The notes beneath the pieces were generated by a model that saw only the letters and a program-made list of their open reading frames with translations, did not search any database and had not been told where the DNA came from. A stretch of DNA of 33,994 nucleotides, taken from positions 744,926 through 778,919 of the forward strand of contig NC_090622.1 of assembly GCF_004359215.1 (NCBI RefSeq). The letters run 5' to 3'. A program made the translations under genes and the position numbers. The DNA comes from Bremia lactucae (taxonomy: Eukaryota > Oomycota > Peronosporomycetes > Peronosporales > Peronosporaceae). Positions 9,387 to 20,460 of the stretch are shown here, one piece after another. Each line of letters begins with the position of its first letter. Positions within the stretch are counted from its first letter, which is position 1.

Positions 9387-9527
9387 AAGAACGAATTTTA
9401 TAATTTTTGTAGAATCGTCAACGGGAGTAAGAGGGACAGCGAGCTGCTCTACACGCCGCTTTTTGGTCCTCTCTATCGCTCTTAGCGACCAGTGTGTGTA
9501 CATCCTTGTCATCACACGGTGCCTGAC

Positions 9528-10196
9528 ATGCCACCTAAAAGGAGGAAAGCTGGTGGGTCGTCTGCAAAGACACCCACACAACCACGTGCGAAGCGCACGC
9601 GCAGCGATCATACTCAGCCGTCGCCTAGTGTCTAAGTTGCAACACCATCAGCTGCTGCTGTCACGCTAATTGGACTTGAAGATCCATCCCACTTTTGACA
9701 GTGAGGATGTAGATCCGTCGCGCATTGTTGACTACAATAAGTCGACACCGCTGCCATCACCTCATAGTTGAGATGAGCACAGCGAGCAAATGAGGAAAGA
9801 TGATGGTGCTTTATTGTCCATCTATAATTCACTGATTGCTCCTAACGTGGAGTCGCTCAACGCTGCGATGACCAACTTTCCTTACGTCAACAAAGCAAAT
9901 GTCTCGTCGTCTGCGCTAGCTAGTGCAACGAACATTTGTGAGAGCGCTGCCCATAAAGGCGCAGCTGCTTCTCAGTTGGGTAGAACCACAACCCCTGTCG
10001 TGTCAGACCATCATTCACAATGGATCTGACGCAAAAGAGCCTGAGCGTAAAGAATCACCGACAGCATGTCGCATTGAACGTGGTTATGTAACTGATGGCA
10101 TACCTCCATCCAAATGACCTTATTCGGATGAAATGGGTGCGTCGCTCGTAGAGCGCGCTACTCAGATGCACATATTTAGCATGGCATCTATAGTTT
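9528..10196 (+). pseudogene. reverse-strand extra ORF of family B (aORF), broken
   Basis: Unrecognised protein lying opposite to pol, between the chromodomain end (10402) and the polypurine tract. It opens with a clean 35-residue frame from the ATG at 9528 (MPPKRRKAGGSS, PRAKRTRSDH), two basic clusters typical of nuclear localisation signals, stopping at 9633-9635. A second frame then reads IHPTFDSEDVDPSRIVDY, has one stop, and stays open to 10027 (YNSLIAPNVESLNAAM, ATNICESAAHKGAAASQL). A third frame continues with KEPERKESP and ERATQMHIFSMASIVCG to about 10196. The reading order and charge pattern look coding, whereas the opposite strand gives only short frames. It has the same layout as the family A and C aORFs but no similarity I can see. 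Confidence 0.5.
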
Positions 10197-10401
10197 GTGG
10201 AAGACTCAGGAGAAATCACTTGGTCGTGTTTCCCAGATTCCAGTCATGTTGCATTCAAATGAATCAACCAACCACATTCCGATGTGGCGAAATAACGGTC
10301 GCAGCGACTTAATTTCGCCCGCATGCGTGTGAAAGAAATTATGGGTGGTACTGCACCCCCTGTTTTTTTCCATCACGCCGCTTCTGCTAGTCCTTTCGGA
10401 A

Positions 10402-11159
10402 CTAGCGGAGCGACAACTGGTGCTTCTTGTCATAGGCAACCACCAGGCCTGGTGCGTCGACGCACAGCGCGTCAAACGGTTCCCAAGAGTCACAGCTCTT
10501 GGGAAACGTCCTCACTGGACGAGGATTGAAGTTACTGCTGCACGGAGCGGTTGACAAAAAAACTTCTAACAAGGAAGCGGCGGTTCCAGCAGCATACATC
10601 AGTGCCGGTGACGCCCGATAGGGGCAACAATTTTGCCCACCTACTCGCGGTAGCTTATCCCGCATCCATTCAGTCTCAGGCGCTGAGCGCTGCTGACGAC
10701 GGCTCTGAAAAGCAAAGTCTCGCGACTGTCTTCGGATCTTCACGATGTCCAAGCGATAGATCGTCAGGGTTACCAAAGATTGAAACTTCCACTAGACCTT
10801 TTGGAATAGTTGATGCTGAGGGATCCGCGTTACGCGCGTGTTATCCTTCACTCTCCAAGCCCGTATCGAGGTCGGAGGAGTCAGTCGGCTGGAAGTTTTT
10901 CACCTGCCCCGTCTCCCTCACCAGATCGATGCTCGACTCACAGTTGGCGTCACCATCGGTCTCCCTACACGGAAAGGGTAGTGATCTCTTTTGGATTAAC
11001 ATATTGTTGATGAAGACCCACGTTAAAGATGGTATGCGTCTTCATATACGGGGGAAGGGTGAGCCTATAATTTAGGTCGTTAACTGCTTCGACCACAGTA
11101 ACGGCCCGATGAAACGTGGCAACTATTTCGTAGTACCTCCGGGTAGTACAGAACTGCAT
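10402..11159 (-). pseudogene. pol: integrase C-terminal domain and chromodomain of B2 Pol
   Basis: The 11159-10965 frame reads VVEAVNDLNYRLTLPPYMKT and then IFNVGLHQQYVNPKEI, the barrel domain that ends many chromodomain-type gypsy integrases. A weakly conserved spacer follows. Then SCDSWEPFDALCVDAPGLV and VAYDKKHQL (about 10510-10410) form the end of a chromodomain before a stop at 10402. Chromodomains of this class are thought to steer integration to particular chromatin. The N-terminal half of the chromodomain is not readable. Confidence 0.72.
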
Positions 11160-11164
11160 TTTCA

Positions 11165-12250
11165 GGTAGGGTAGAAGAACATAATAGTACTTTATACCAC
11201 TCTAAAGCGTTCATTGTTTTTGCGACCATGTTGGTGCTTTCTTGTGCGCTTGCTATCGCGTCACGAATTTTTCGTGTGATGGCCAATCGCTCATCCACAA
11301 AGCGTTGAGCCTCGCTCACGCTTTTAGCATCAAACTCACCTATGACACCGCCGAGAGGTCGGTAATAGGACGTAGTTGTCAATAATAAAACAGCGTTATC
11401 GCTCAGGAGCACAGGCATTTCTTGCCGTGACTTCGCACTGACCCTTAGGTGTAGTGACCACTGCTTAACCGGCAAGTTCACCAGGGCAAACTTCTGCCGT
11501 AGACATGATACCTTTTCGTCATCGTCATTTAGGCGAAACTGTGTCCCCCTTTCGCACCGAGTGTAGTAAGGTAGCCTCACTACTAAGAATTGGGCTGCGC
11601 ACAAACGAGACTGGCGTCCGAGAATGGCGCAGTCCGTTTATATAAAGCAGTGTCTTACCTTTTACTGGCGTGGACATTGTTATTTATAGCGAATTCCACG
11701 AAGGGCAATTGCTGGCTTCAATCTTCGGGAGGCGCTGCCGTGCGCAATGAATGCCAGAACCAGATTGGCACGCTCGTATGGCCATTGGTCTGGCGATGAT
11801 CGGCCTGTAGACATGTGGAGCTTTCTACCCAGCAGCTCAAACACTTGGCGAAAAAAACCGAAGCAAAACGTTGACCCCGGTCCGATACTGTGGACTCGGG
11901 CATCCCGTGTAGTCGGTACACATGATTCAAGAACAAAAGAGCTGCCTCTTTGCCTGTGATCGTGATGCTACATGAAGCTAAATTCACCATTTTGCGCAGT
12001 CTGTCTATAAAGACAACGAGTCCTATCCGACCTTTGTGGTCAGGCGGCAGGCCAAACATGAAGTCCAGACTGACCGACTTCCAACAATTCGTTAAAATCG
12101 GCAGCGGCTTTAACGGTGCACTGCTGGACGGTGCAGCCTTTATGCGCTGACACTGTTCGCAGGAGCGAATAGAGTTGGCCACCCATCGATATAGGTGTGG
12201 CCACCAAAATTCCTCCGACTCTCGTGAGAATGTCTTTATATGGCCCAGAT
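11165..12250 (-). pseudogene. pol: integrase zinc-binding and catalytic domains of B2, broken
   Basis: An open frame from 12182 starts at the CxxC of the HHCC zinc finger (SIRSCEQCQRIKAAPSS). It contains the first catalytic Asp context SVSLDFMFGLPPDHKGR with VFIDRLRKMVNLA and the second in VSDRGQRFAS. The third region (usual DHPQTDGQTE) is altered to LQADHRQTNGHTS, so the catalytic Glu is lost. FVEFAINNNVHAS follows in a shifted frame near 11690. The frame 11604-11080 contains the linker KSVSEAQRFVDERLAITRKI. Confidence 0.78.
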
Positions 12251-12639
12251 GACCCTTGGTGGTGCGTAATGGAGCTCGTAAAGTATCTTCAACTTGAGGT
12301 CTGTTTCATGAGGAGGTTAGATTCTCAAACAATCACAAGGTGACAGCTGATGCCACAACAGGCATCGCTGTAAGTAAAACGACTTCGCTTAGCCTTCAGG
12401 TGCGACGGACGGGAGCCTTTCGTTCCCAGAAGTGATCCAACAGCAGGTGACAATGATCATCCTGACTATAACTCTCATTTATTTCGGAGGCCAACGAGAT
12501 CGTCACGTAGTAGACCTTCATGGCTGCCAACGTTGACGGATCAGATTTTGCTTTAGCACGAGACAAACGTTTTTAGTGTCTTTCCTCGAAGTCTGGTCTA
12601 CGCCATAACGCGTCAGCCAAGACATTCGACTTACCCGGC

Positions 12640-13503
12640 TCGAAATGAACTTTGTGATTAAATTCAGAGAAGAATTAAAACCATCTTGGTAATTTATGCG
12701 AGATTTAATATGAGTCTATTGCGGTCCGCAAAGATGCATGATCCGTATAAATCACAAATGGTTCTGTGCACAATAGGCGCATTCGAAACTTAAGAAGAGC
12801 ATACTTCATTGAAAGTAGATCCCTGTCATGCACAGGGTAATTTAGTACCGGGACTGATAAGAGATGACACGGTCATCGTCATCGCCATCCAACTGCATAA
12901 GCGCGCTGCCGATTGCAAAACTGCTTGCATCGCAGACGACGCTTAAAGGCTTATCCGCGTCTGGTAATGCTAAGCACAAGCCTTAGCAGGAGTTTGCTTC
13001 ACTGATGTGAACGCATCTATTTATTTCTTTGACGAAACCCATTTCTGCATCCTTTGTAAGAAGGTCAGACAAGAGTTTATCCCGCTCTGCATAATTCTTG
13101 CTGTACTTATGCAGTAATTAGCGAGCCCTAGAAATTGGCGCAAATCCTTCACATACCGTGGTATTGGCCATTCCTATACCTATTTTACCTTGTCTGGGTC
13201 TGCTCGTACACCATGTGTATCTACGATGCAGCCCAGCACAGTTATCTCGGGGACCCCTATGACGCACTTTTGCAAGTTGACGTACAATTGGGCGTCCTTC
13301 AAAGTCTGCAACACAGCGTCGAAATGACGCTTGTGCGACTCTATTTCGCCCAGCCCTCCTTCGGCCCTATTATGGACGAATACATCGTCAAAGTAATGGG
13401 GCGCGTTGGCACGGTGCTGACTCATCACGTAGCCACCAGTCGGTTGAATGTCGCTGGTGCGTTTTTCAAACCTTGGAGGCATCACAAGCCACTCCCAAAG
13501 CAT
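12640..13503 (-). pseudogene. pol: RT palm, thumb and RNase H of B2, broken
   Basis: Frame 13503-13180 runs from MLWEWLVMP to the catalytic HYFDDVFVHNRAEGG (YFDD codons 13395-13384), then AQLYVNLQKCVIG and LGCIVDTHGVRADPDKVK. After a stop it continues IPRYVKDLRQFLGLANY. RNase H follows near 12935-12850 as DASSFAIGSALMQLDGDDDD and VISYQSR. Between QG and YFDD the sequence is scrambled (PPRFEKRTSDIQPTGGY). Confidence 0.78.
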
Positions 13504-13639
13504 ACCGCTTGGGGTGCTTACTGCCGTTTGGCGCCATCGGACACTCTCATGAGTACCTGATAGTAGCCATACTTTAAATTCAAAGCGGAAGAGATAGTTG
13601 ACTTTTCCATGAAGTTCAGCAAAACATCACATTTTTCCT

Positions 13640-14300
13640 CGGGATGGCGCTTGCGTCGGAACGATGGCCGTGTTCACTAAATTGTAAGCAAGTTACCCCA
13701 CATGTCATTTATCTGTGGCTTTACGCACATAGAAAGTCGGGCTGCAGTGAGGCGACTTGCTCTCACGTACATGTCCCGCCTTGGCTCGCTTGCCAAAAAA
13801 TTCATCGATATAATCGACTTGTTCTTTTGACAACGGCCGTAGCCTGGTCACACAATACTTGGTGCCAGGTTCTAAATTAATTTCGTTGTTGATGCCCCAA
13901 TCAGCCGATAGGCGGCTCGGCATTTCTTCTGGGAATACATTAAGATGTTTCCACAGAAATATAAACAAACGGGCTGTCTTTCAAGGTATTTCAGGCTTGA
14001 GTAGCGAATCGTTTATTGTTGTCTGTTTCCAAAACACTCTTGTTCATTATGGACGACGAGCAACAGTCCACCAAGTTCTCTTCTGGAACTAATGCGACTA
14101 CTTGGTGGATGTTTTCTTCGTTAAGCTCGACAAGGAACAGATCCCCCGACATCTTCGGGAGTTTTACTACCCCCTTGGCATATTTCAAGTCGTGATGGAG
14201 CACCTCGACTGAGGATGCCTCCGCCATTTCGTCTCGACGGCCTCGAACACCACGTTCGAAGCCCCATCCTCTTTGTCAGGACCGATCCAAATGTCACTCG
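13640..14300 (-). pseudogene. pol: protease-RT linker and RT fingers of B2
   Basis: The minus strand reads DGASNVVFEAVETKWRRH (about 14290-14220) and an open linker at 14227-13991. Frame 13968-13705 holds LNVFPEEMPSRLSADWG, INLEPGTKYCVTRLRPLSKE and SKSPHCSPTFYVRKATDK, the conserved start of a gypsy RT. No protease active site is visible between here and gag: only about 220 bp of unreadable sequence separates them, so the protease is probably deleted. Confidence 0.75.
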
Positions 14301-14509
14301 TTTTGACGTGCCTTTGATCGTACTTATTTGCCGGGTACTCTTTTTTGATTTACCAAGACCTTTAACCGGGAAGCGGGTGCCGTTGCTCTCTCGGCTAACG
14401 CATTCCTTCCAACCGCACCAGGCGCTAGGCTCTGTGTCGGTTCTCGCGACGATTGACTTCCTGTCAGATCGCTATCTTCCACAGGCTCTCAGCTCTGTGC
14501 CGGACCATT

Positions 14510-15111
14510 GGATGCATGACTATTTGTCATCATCCTTTTCACTAGACCACTGTCGCGATAGGACGTGCCAAGGTCCGTTCATGAGCATGGACACCTTAAT
14601 GTGTTCCGGTATCGGACTTACACTAATGGACGCCATTAGCGAGCGCATCTCCTCACATATTTTTGCGAGATCTCTTCGCCTGCCGTGCTCCGAAGAAGCG
14701 CGCCACTCCGCATAGCTCCACGGCTAACAACCAGTGAACAATGGTGTGAGCTGCAGCTCCACTGAATTTGGACAGGTCCATCCGAATGGGGGCCTCGGCA
14801 ATGATGCGGCCGGGCGAAGATCATCTCAGCAGTCCTGGTGAGAGCCTCACTCAGAGCCTGCTCTCGCCTAAGATTATGCTGAGTCTTTGTGACGGACTCC
14901 GCCGCAGCATGGCTCTGTGCATCGGACGCGGTCCTTCGTTGTCCGAGCGCGAACGCTTCAACTGCTCCAACTGAGCAATATGATGCTCAGGAGGACTGCC
15001 AAGAGCCTGGACAGAGCTTGCTCGCCAATCACCTGCGCCAAGTGCTCTGCTACCTCCCGATGGGGTTTAAAGACGTGGTGGGAAATGATCTCAGTCGGTA
15101 TTGAGGCTCAT
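14510..15111 (-). pseudogene. gag: Gag of B2 with an internal deletion
   Basis: The start ATG at 15111 (MSLNTD, then a stop) matches B1 gag. The first 130 codons follow B1 through frameshifts (AASDAQSHAAAESVTKTQ). At about 14703 the sequence jumps from WLLAVELCGVA to RFFGARQAKRS. Compared with B1 about 60 codons of capsid are missing, including FPSWAIFKDKIRAMYQPP. GCG(C/A)C occurs at both deletion ends. The capsid continues as SPIPEHIKVSMLMNGL near 14630-14580 before becoming unreadable. Confidence 0.8.
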
Positions 15112-15147
15112 CTTTACTGACACGCACAGAGAGACGGGTCGTGGGAA

Positions 15148-15165
15148 GGACCACTTGTGCTACCA
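15148..15165 (-). promoter_or_regulatory. primer-binding site of B2
   Basis: Minus strand TGGTAGCACAAGTGG starts 2 nt (CT) after the 5' LTR. It shares TGGTAGCAC with the primer sites next to family A and C LTRs, so the families appear to use the same tRNA primer. Confidence 0.72.
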
Positions 15166-15167
15166 AG

Positions 15168-15664
15168 TTTAGGCGGGCGCTATAGCAGCCACGCTCTACT
15201 ATGCACACACCTACAAGCCCAGTAAGGAAGCGATTTGACCTTCTTCTCTCACGTGCAGTGAGGCAGTTGGTGGGCGCTTAAACGATTTCACCTAACGAAC
15301 TAAGTACCTTAGTTCAAGTGTCGTCACGAAAGGACAATCCGGCTTCGCGTGCGCACTTGTTAAGTAGAGAGTAGTTATCAAATTAAAAAAAATCTTTTAA
15401 TTATTTGATAGATGCTGTCTCTGTAGATGTGCACCTCAACGTGGCGACCGTATTATCTGAATACCTCGGCTTACGGATGATGCTAGCCGTCATTTCTTCC
15501 AATGTAAAAGTACTTAGGTGTATCTAATACACAGGGGTGGGTCACTTTGTGCACCAAGGTCTAATTATTTTACAATAAAGTAATTGGCCATCCATTAAAA
15601 AGGGTGCACATAGTGTACTTAAAAGGTTTGTGTAGCACTATGGCAACTGGAGCCCATTATAACA
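15168..15664 (-). repeat. 5' LTR of B2 (family B), 497 bp, uninterrupted
   Basis: The minus strand begins TGTTATAATGGGCT at 15664 (a small insertion relative to TGTAATGGGCT) and ends CGCCCGCCTAAA at 15168. This copy preserves the pre-insertion state (CCTAACGAACTAAG, 15291-15304) of the site that A1 occupies in the 3' LTR. Confidence 0.87.
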
Positions 15665-16740
15665 AGCCTCTGCTGAAAGAAACACTTTTACCGAACTTTT
15701 AGGTGCGAAACGCTCATCGTTTGAGAAGCTTAAAACCTGGTTTGGGCTTCAACACATTGATTTCATGGACCAGAGATTCTGGATGCACGGCTTCAAGCCT
15801 TTATGCATACGAATCCTCTCTTATCAATCTTACAGTTCCAGGACCACTTAGCGGCATCTATACCGACTCGGTCCATTTCTGTACCTGATCCAGAGCCTAA
15901 GGCTCGCCTCATTGTTGTCAATGTTAAGACATCTGAGGGTTAAGAGACAGAGAACCTCCTTTCTGGATCAAGCAAAGAAGATGTCCATAGACTCTGCCAT
16001 GTTCTTAACAGGACGAGAACAGGTGGCCATGGTTATCTCAAAGCTCGGTGCTAGAGCCATATAATGGGCACTCACGTGCAGCACGTCTGTAAATGACGCT
16101 TTTTCCACGTGTAATTCGCTGAAACAGCAAATGACTACCAGGTTTGCACCTCCTGATCAGGCTTTTTGTACGCGATCACGACTCATGGCGACTCGGCAGG
16201 GTAAACAAACCATAGGGGGCTATGTCCAGGAGTTACGAACTCTCATTGCCGCCATAATGAAGACCCGGTACCAGAAGCAATTTTAGTAACCGTCTTTGTG
16301 GGGGGGGTCTCAACGAGGGCGTTGCCCGGACGGAAATGTACAGATCCCATCCCGTTACTTTTAAAGAGGCAGTTGCCAGAGCGCTGCGCGCCGAATTCAA
16401 TCTTAAGTCCGCTCGTGTTAGCACGCTCATTTACGGAACAAGCTTTTCGAGCACATCGGGGTCGTCTAATGGACAGAACCCATAGATCTAAGCCTTATTA
16501 ACGAGGTAGATAAAAATCAAGCTGAAGAACAGAAGAACAGCATATAAACATCTACAGATGTTATGTGTGCGGAAGCACGAAACACTTACGCCCGGCTTGT
16601 TCCTTACGTGACACGCGCAAAACTCGAAAGAGCAACAATCCCGACCTGCAACAGAAATATGCACGGTGCGAGAGGACGTCTATACTTAGTAGGGGTGGAA
16701 TGCCCTACTGGGGGGATTTAAGCTCTGTCGTACCTCTATG
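15665..16740 (+). pseudogene. gag: Gag of C1 with CCHC knuckle, broken
   Basis: Readable blocks in shifting frames: FEKLKTWFGLQ (near 15720), SLKQQMTTRFAPPDQAF (about 16110-16165), ATRQGKQTIGGYVQELRTLI (about 16190-16250), a block around 16340-16500 ending in MDRTHRSKPY/DLSLINE, and the knuckle CYVCGSTKHLRPAC (codons 16559-16600, CX2CX4HX4C). PYWGDLSSVVPL (about 16700-16735) ends in a stop. Nucleotide similarity to C3 (32934-32262) and C2 (26810-25800) gags is clear (shared GACCACTTAGCGGCATCTAT with C3). A G-run at 16302-16309 marks one frameshift. Confidence 0.8.
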
Positions 16741-16789
16741 AGGTGAGAGTGAACAGGACCTATCCCAATTAGCTCTGTGCGTAAGGGTA

Positions 16790-17240
16790 CGGAGCGTGAG
16801 TGCAAGCCTGGCTTCGCAGTCGTTCAGGTGACTGTAAAGGGCTTTGATGAGCTATGGTCAATTTAATTTTCTCAGGGGCATCTTGCAATAATGCTGCTCG
16901 ACATCTTTCCCTTGGAGAGAATCAGTGATATGCTGAAGCGCTTAAAGCGCAAGAAGGTGATATAATCACCGTTTGCTTAGCGACTGGTACTCGTGCCACT
17001 GTTCGTAAAGTTCCATGAAACTTAGGTATAAAGTTTCTAGACTTTTACAGTGTGGAACACTGTCTCGTCCTTGATTTGAATTCAAGATTCGATCTCATCC
17101 TTGGTATGGCCTGGCTTAAACGCAATGAACCATCGATCGATTGTAGGTCTAAGGCCTTAGGCGCAACGATTATTGTTCCTAGCAAAGCTTTACAGATACA
17201 TTCGCTGGGCAAGAAAAGCGCTATTGGCGCGAATCTCTGA
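16790..17240 (+). pseudogene. pol: aspartic protease of C1, catalytic Asp lost
   Basis: The retroelement protease processes Gag-Pol. One frame reads LIFSGASCNNAARH at 16863-16904. The active-site motif of the family is D-S-G, but the codon at 16869-16871 is TTC (Phe). After stops the frame continues EALKAQEGDIITVCLATGTR and YSVEHCLVLDLNSRFDLILG with MAWLKRNEPSIDCRSKALG (17052-17160), the C-terminal protease signature. Stops at 16929 and 17017 also break it. Confidence 0.8.
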
Positions 17241-18255
17241 CAGAATCTGTCAGTGTGCTAGACATTGGAATGTCTGAGTTACTGAATTCCAATGTTAAAA
17301 ACACCCGGCACAGGAAAAGGGGGTGGAACGGCATAAACTTCGTCGAGTGACATTTGTTGCAATACAGAATCACTGAACTTTGAAAGCGTTGTAGGCCTAA
17401 GGCCGAATCACCAAGGGTGTAATATTCCTGAGAAACGTGGAGCGGAACGTCTCTAAGACCACCGAGTTTGCTCGGACGAGGCGGAACCATACTGAGTACA
17501 CTATTGGCAAGTTGCCAGGGCATTTCGGGTCAATCCTTCTAATGCACGTGAAGTGACACGTAAACGATCACTGGACAAGAAATTCGAGTCACATAACTCC
17601 TCGTCGAATGTGGGATTGGACACCAGCTCTGGTGTAGCGCTTTTTCATTTAAAGGTTGGGAAACTTGGGAGCGTATTCTCGCTACTTCAAGACACCAGCA
17701 ACACGAATTTTCAAAACGTCACAAAGTGATACGAGCGAGCATTTACATATGCTAAATGGTATGACCGGTAACATCGAGTGAGAAGTTATCCTTGAGGAAA
17801 CTTCTTTGTTACATGCTCTTTTAGAGCTAGACGAAATATCTGTTGATGAGCTCGGCCGAGCTTAAAGGTTGGTGACTTATCTAAGATGGTGGTTATTCGA
17901 CCAAATATCGAGTTAAATCATCATCGCTTCTGAATGAAGCCGTCCTGGAGGACACAAGGCTGCACTTAGTACGCGGAGTGGATCATCGATCCTCAAAGAT
18001 CCCATGGATCCATTCTATTTCTTAGTTAAGGGATTCCAAGATGTGGTGTGTACCAATCCACCATCGATTTCTTACCTCCAGATAGACGTCTCCGTCGTGA
18101 AATCGACTAAGTTCCTGGAACCGAATACTACAGTGGCTTTACCAAAGGAAAGTTTGACATCATTGACGATTTATTCCGTGCTGAACACAAGGCTGGAATT
18201 GTTCGCGAGAATAAAATCCCCACTTTCGACACATACATTTTGTGTCAAATAGCTA
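17240..18255 (+). pseudogene. pol: protease-RT linker and RT fingers of C1, heavily decayed
   Basis: LTESVSVLDIGMSEL near 17235-17285 starts a linker that C2 shares (SVLDIG near 25330). DMxGNIE-type fragments, LLHALLELDEISVDELG (17810-17860) and SGSSILKDPMDPFYFLVKGF (about 17975-18035) follow in mixed frames. PSISYLQID (near 18062) and FDTYILCQIAKW (18225-18260) are the RT start, corresponding to MSPHSTPTFCVRKPNGKW in better copies. Too damaged to define a frame. Confidence 0.6.
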
Positions 18256-19560
18256 AATGGTAAATGGCGCATTGTACACGCTTATTATAAGCTCAATTTT
18301 GCCACTATATACCAGCACAAACCCCCATTCCTAAGAAGGATGTTCTTTGAGACAATATGGTAGGATGTACGATGTACAGAGGACTTGACTTAGTCGATAG
18401 GTTATTACTAACTGCTCATGCGTGCTAGTGATATCCCGCTTTCAGCGGTTAGCACCCAAGCGGTATGCTATGGACGTGGTTGGTTATGCCACAAGGGCTC
18501 TCCAACGCCCCGGGTACATTTAATCGTCTAGTGACATCTTTCCATTGTTGTGCGGAGCATGATTGATCGGATGTGGAAAACCAAATAGACCATTGGCGAG
18601 CAGTGCTCGAGTGTATGCGTACAAATAAATTGTATGCGCAGAAGCAGAGCCCTTCTTAAAGTGCTTCATTGAGAAGCGAGGCCTTAGAGCGGATACCGCA
18701 AAGGAATAAGCCATTGTTGATTGGCCGGTTTCTAAGAACCAAAAGAATTTACTTAAGCGGTTGAGCCTCGCCAACTACTTGCACAAATGTAGCGAGAATT
18801 CCGCTGATATGGCTAGGCTATTATCTAATCTCCTTACAAAGGACACGGGTTGGCGCTGAACTAGTACCGAGAAAGATGCTTTATAAGCAATTATGTCAAG
18901 TCTTATCCATGCCCCGATTCTGGCTCTGCCAAATCCAAATTGGCCTTTCAGTGCCGTTTGTGACACATCGGATTTTGCCATCGTCAATGCTCTGTTACAA
19001 ACAGATAATAATGGAGAGAACCTGTGATTGCGTTCGAGTCCAGACTGCTTAAAGTTGCAGAAAATAACTACCCACTTCATGACAAAGAGTTACTTGCAGC
19101 GGAGTATGCTCTTCTTAAATTCAGAGTGCATCTGCTAGGCTCTAAGCCGTTTGTAATATAAATAGATCACGCGTCTTTACGTACCGCGACTAAGTTGGCC
19201 CATCTCTCACAGTGAATGGCTTGATGGCTTTCATTTTTTGCCGAATTCAATTTTGAGCGAAATATAAGTCTGGCAAGCAGAATGCTTTGGCTGATGCGTT
19301 ATCACGCAGGCCGGATTATGAGCTCTCTCATTTAACGACTATAACGTCACCTATTACTGGATAAATCCGGTTGGCTTACGCCAGGGATGAACCGTGTGTA
19401 GCGCTACTACGAGCTCTCAAGAGCACTGAGTCGGGCATTAAAATGTCGACACTTTTGCGTGCGAGCCTGCATCGATTTTTATCGATAACGGCCTGTTGCT
19501 TTATTGTACGGATTCTGTGGATACTCTGCGCATCGTTGTTCCTTACGGTAAGGATTTAGA
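18255..19560 (+). pseudogene. pol: RT and RNase H of C1; YxDD deleted
   Basis: PAQTPIPKKDVL (18309-18345) with DNMVGCTMYRGLDLVDR, IPLSAVSTPSGMLW and WLVMPQGLSNAPGTFNRLVT (to about 18540) are RT motifs. The sequence then jumps to CCAEHD, a stop, and SDVENQIDHWRAVLECM. About 24 codons that normally include the catalytic YFDD are missing. Next come TNKLYAQKQ, DWPVSKNQKNLLKRLSLANY-like sequence (near 18720-18780) and RNase H with CDTSDFAIVNALLQTD (about 18958-19005), NNYPLHDKELLAAEYALLKF and PFVI, then HASLRTATKLAHLSQ. The connection domain with HAGRI follows. Confidence 0.78.
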
Positions 19561-20460
19561 ATATCGAAATCCGCCATGAGGTACATGATACTGTTCTGAT
19601 GGTCATCTTAGAAGAGAAAAGACCTACGGCTACGTAAGTTAAATTTATTAGTGGCCGAACCTTTACAAATGGGTAAGCACATACATTCGCACATGCGAAA
19701 CTTGCAACGGGTGAAAACCTCGACTCATGCTGCTGCGCCGGTGACCAGTCTGCCCGTACCTACAGGATGTTGGGTCCATTCGTATTGATTTTTTATTTGG
19801 TCTGCCGAAAGATTCGTCCGGTAACACGGACATCGTGGTCTTTGTTGACGGGTTAAGCGAAATGGCTAGTTTAACGGCTGCGTTTTACCATTGATGATGA
19901 AGGTACAGCACGGCTGTTCATTGATCGCGTCTTTCGCCAACACGGTTTTGCCTGTGACAATTGTCTCTGATCGAGACTCTCGGGTCACGATTTAATTCTG
20001 GAATTGATTTTTTAAGGCTTGGCGCCAGATTGGACATGTCCGCAGCGTTCAAGTAAACGTGTTAATCGCGTCTTAAAAGAAGTTATGCGCAGTGTGTGCT
20101 AAAACACCAAAGCGCTGGAGCACATTGCTCCCCTCCCGGCAGTGGAGTTTGCGTTAGATAACGCTGTGCGTGTCTCGACAGGCTATATTCTATTCTACGT
20201 AAATGTTCACGCGTTCCGTTAACGGTACCACTAACGTAATTCAGGCTTGGTGGGGGGGGGAATTTGCCGATAGGCTTGCTGATATCAGTTCTGTTACCGT
20301 TCGGAAACAAGTAACCAAATTTCTTGCAACGCGATTTAGTGTCTTAAAACATATGGACACAACAGCTGATAGCCAAGACAAACAGGAAGAACAAGCGGAT
20401 GTCAAAGGCAGAACTTGTATTGATTCTCATGCGGTTGAAGACCGAATTAGTTGAGCGCTA
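19560..20460 (+). pseudogene. pol: integrase of C1, catalytic Glu deleted
   Basis: EVHDTVLMVILEEKRPTAT (near 19580-19630) is the damaged HHCC start. TSWSLLTG and AKWLV mark the core strand. GTARLFIDRVFRQHGF (near 19895-19945) precedes the second Asp region. Then APDWTCPQRS runs directly into KRVNRVLKEVMRSVC, so the DHPQTDGQTE segment with the catalytic Glu is gone. LPAVEFALDNAVRVSTGY follows. The frame 20203-20454 is open with FADRLADISSVTVRKQV and FLATRFSVLKHM, the family's post-core helix. Confidence 0.77.

Larger units (their letters stand above)
956..15664 (-). mobile_element. Ty3/gypsy retrotransposon B2 (contains nested A1)
   Basis: Without A1 this is about 6.8 kb: 5' LTR 15664-15168, PBS, gag, decayed pol with chromodomain ending at 10402, a reverse-strand ORF, polypurine tract, and the split 3' LTR. 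The right end abuts C1 internal sequence at 15665. The left end abuts the LTR of B1 with only 2 bp between. Confidence 0.83.

Noticed and set aside
13135..13560. Plus-strand 141-codon frame with hydrophobic start
   Set aside because: It is the complement of the RT palm with the YFDD motif of B2.
14215..14715. Plus-strand 166-codon frame
   Set aside because: It covers minus-strand gag end and linker motifs (VVFEAVETKWRRH); composition and lack of motifs mark it as antisense noise.
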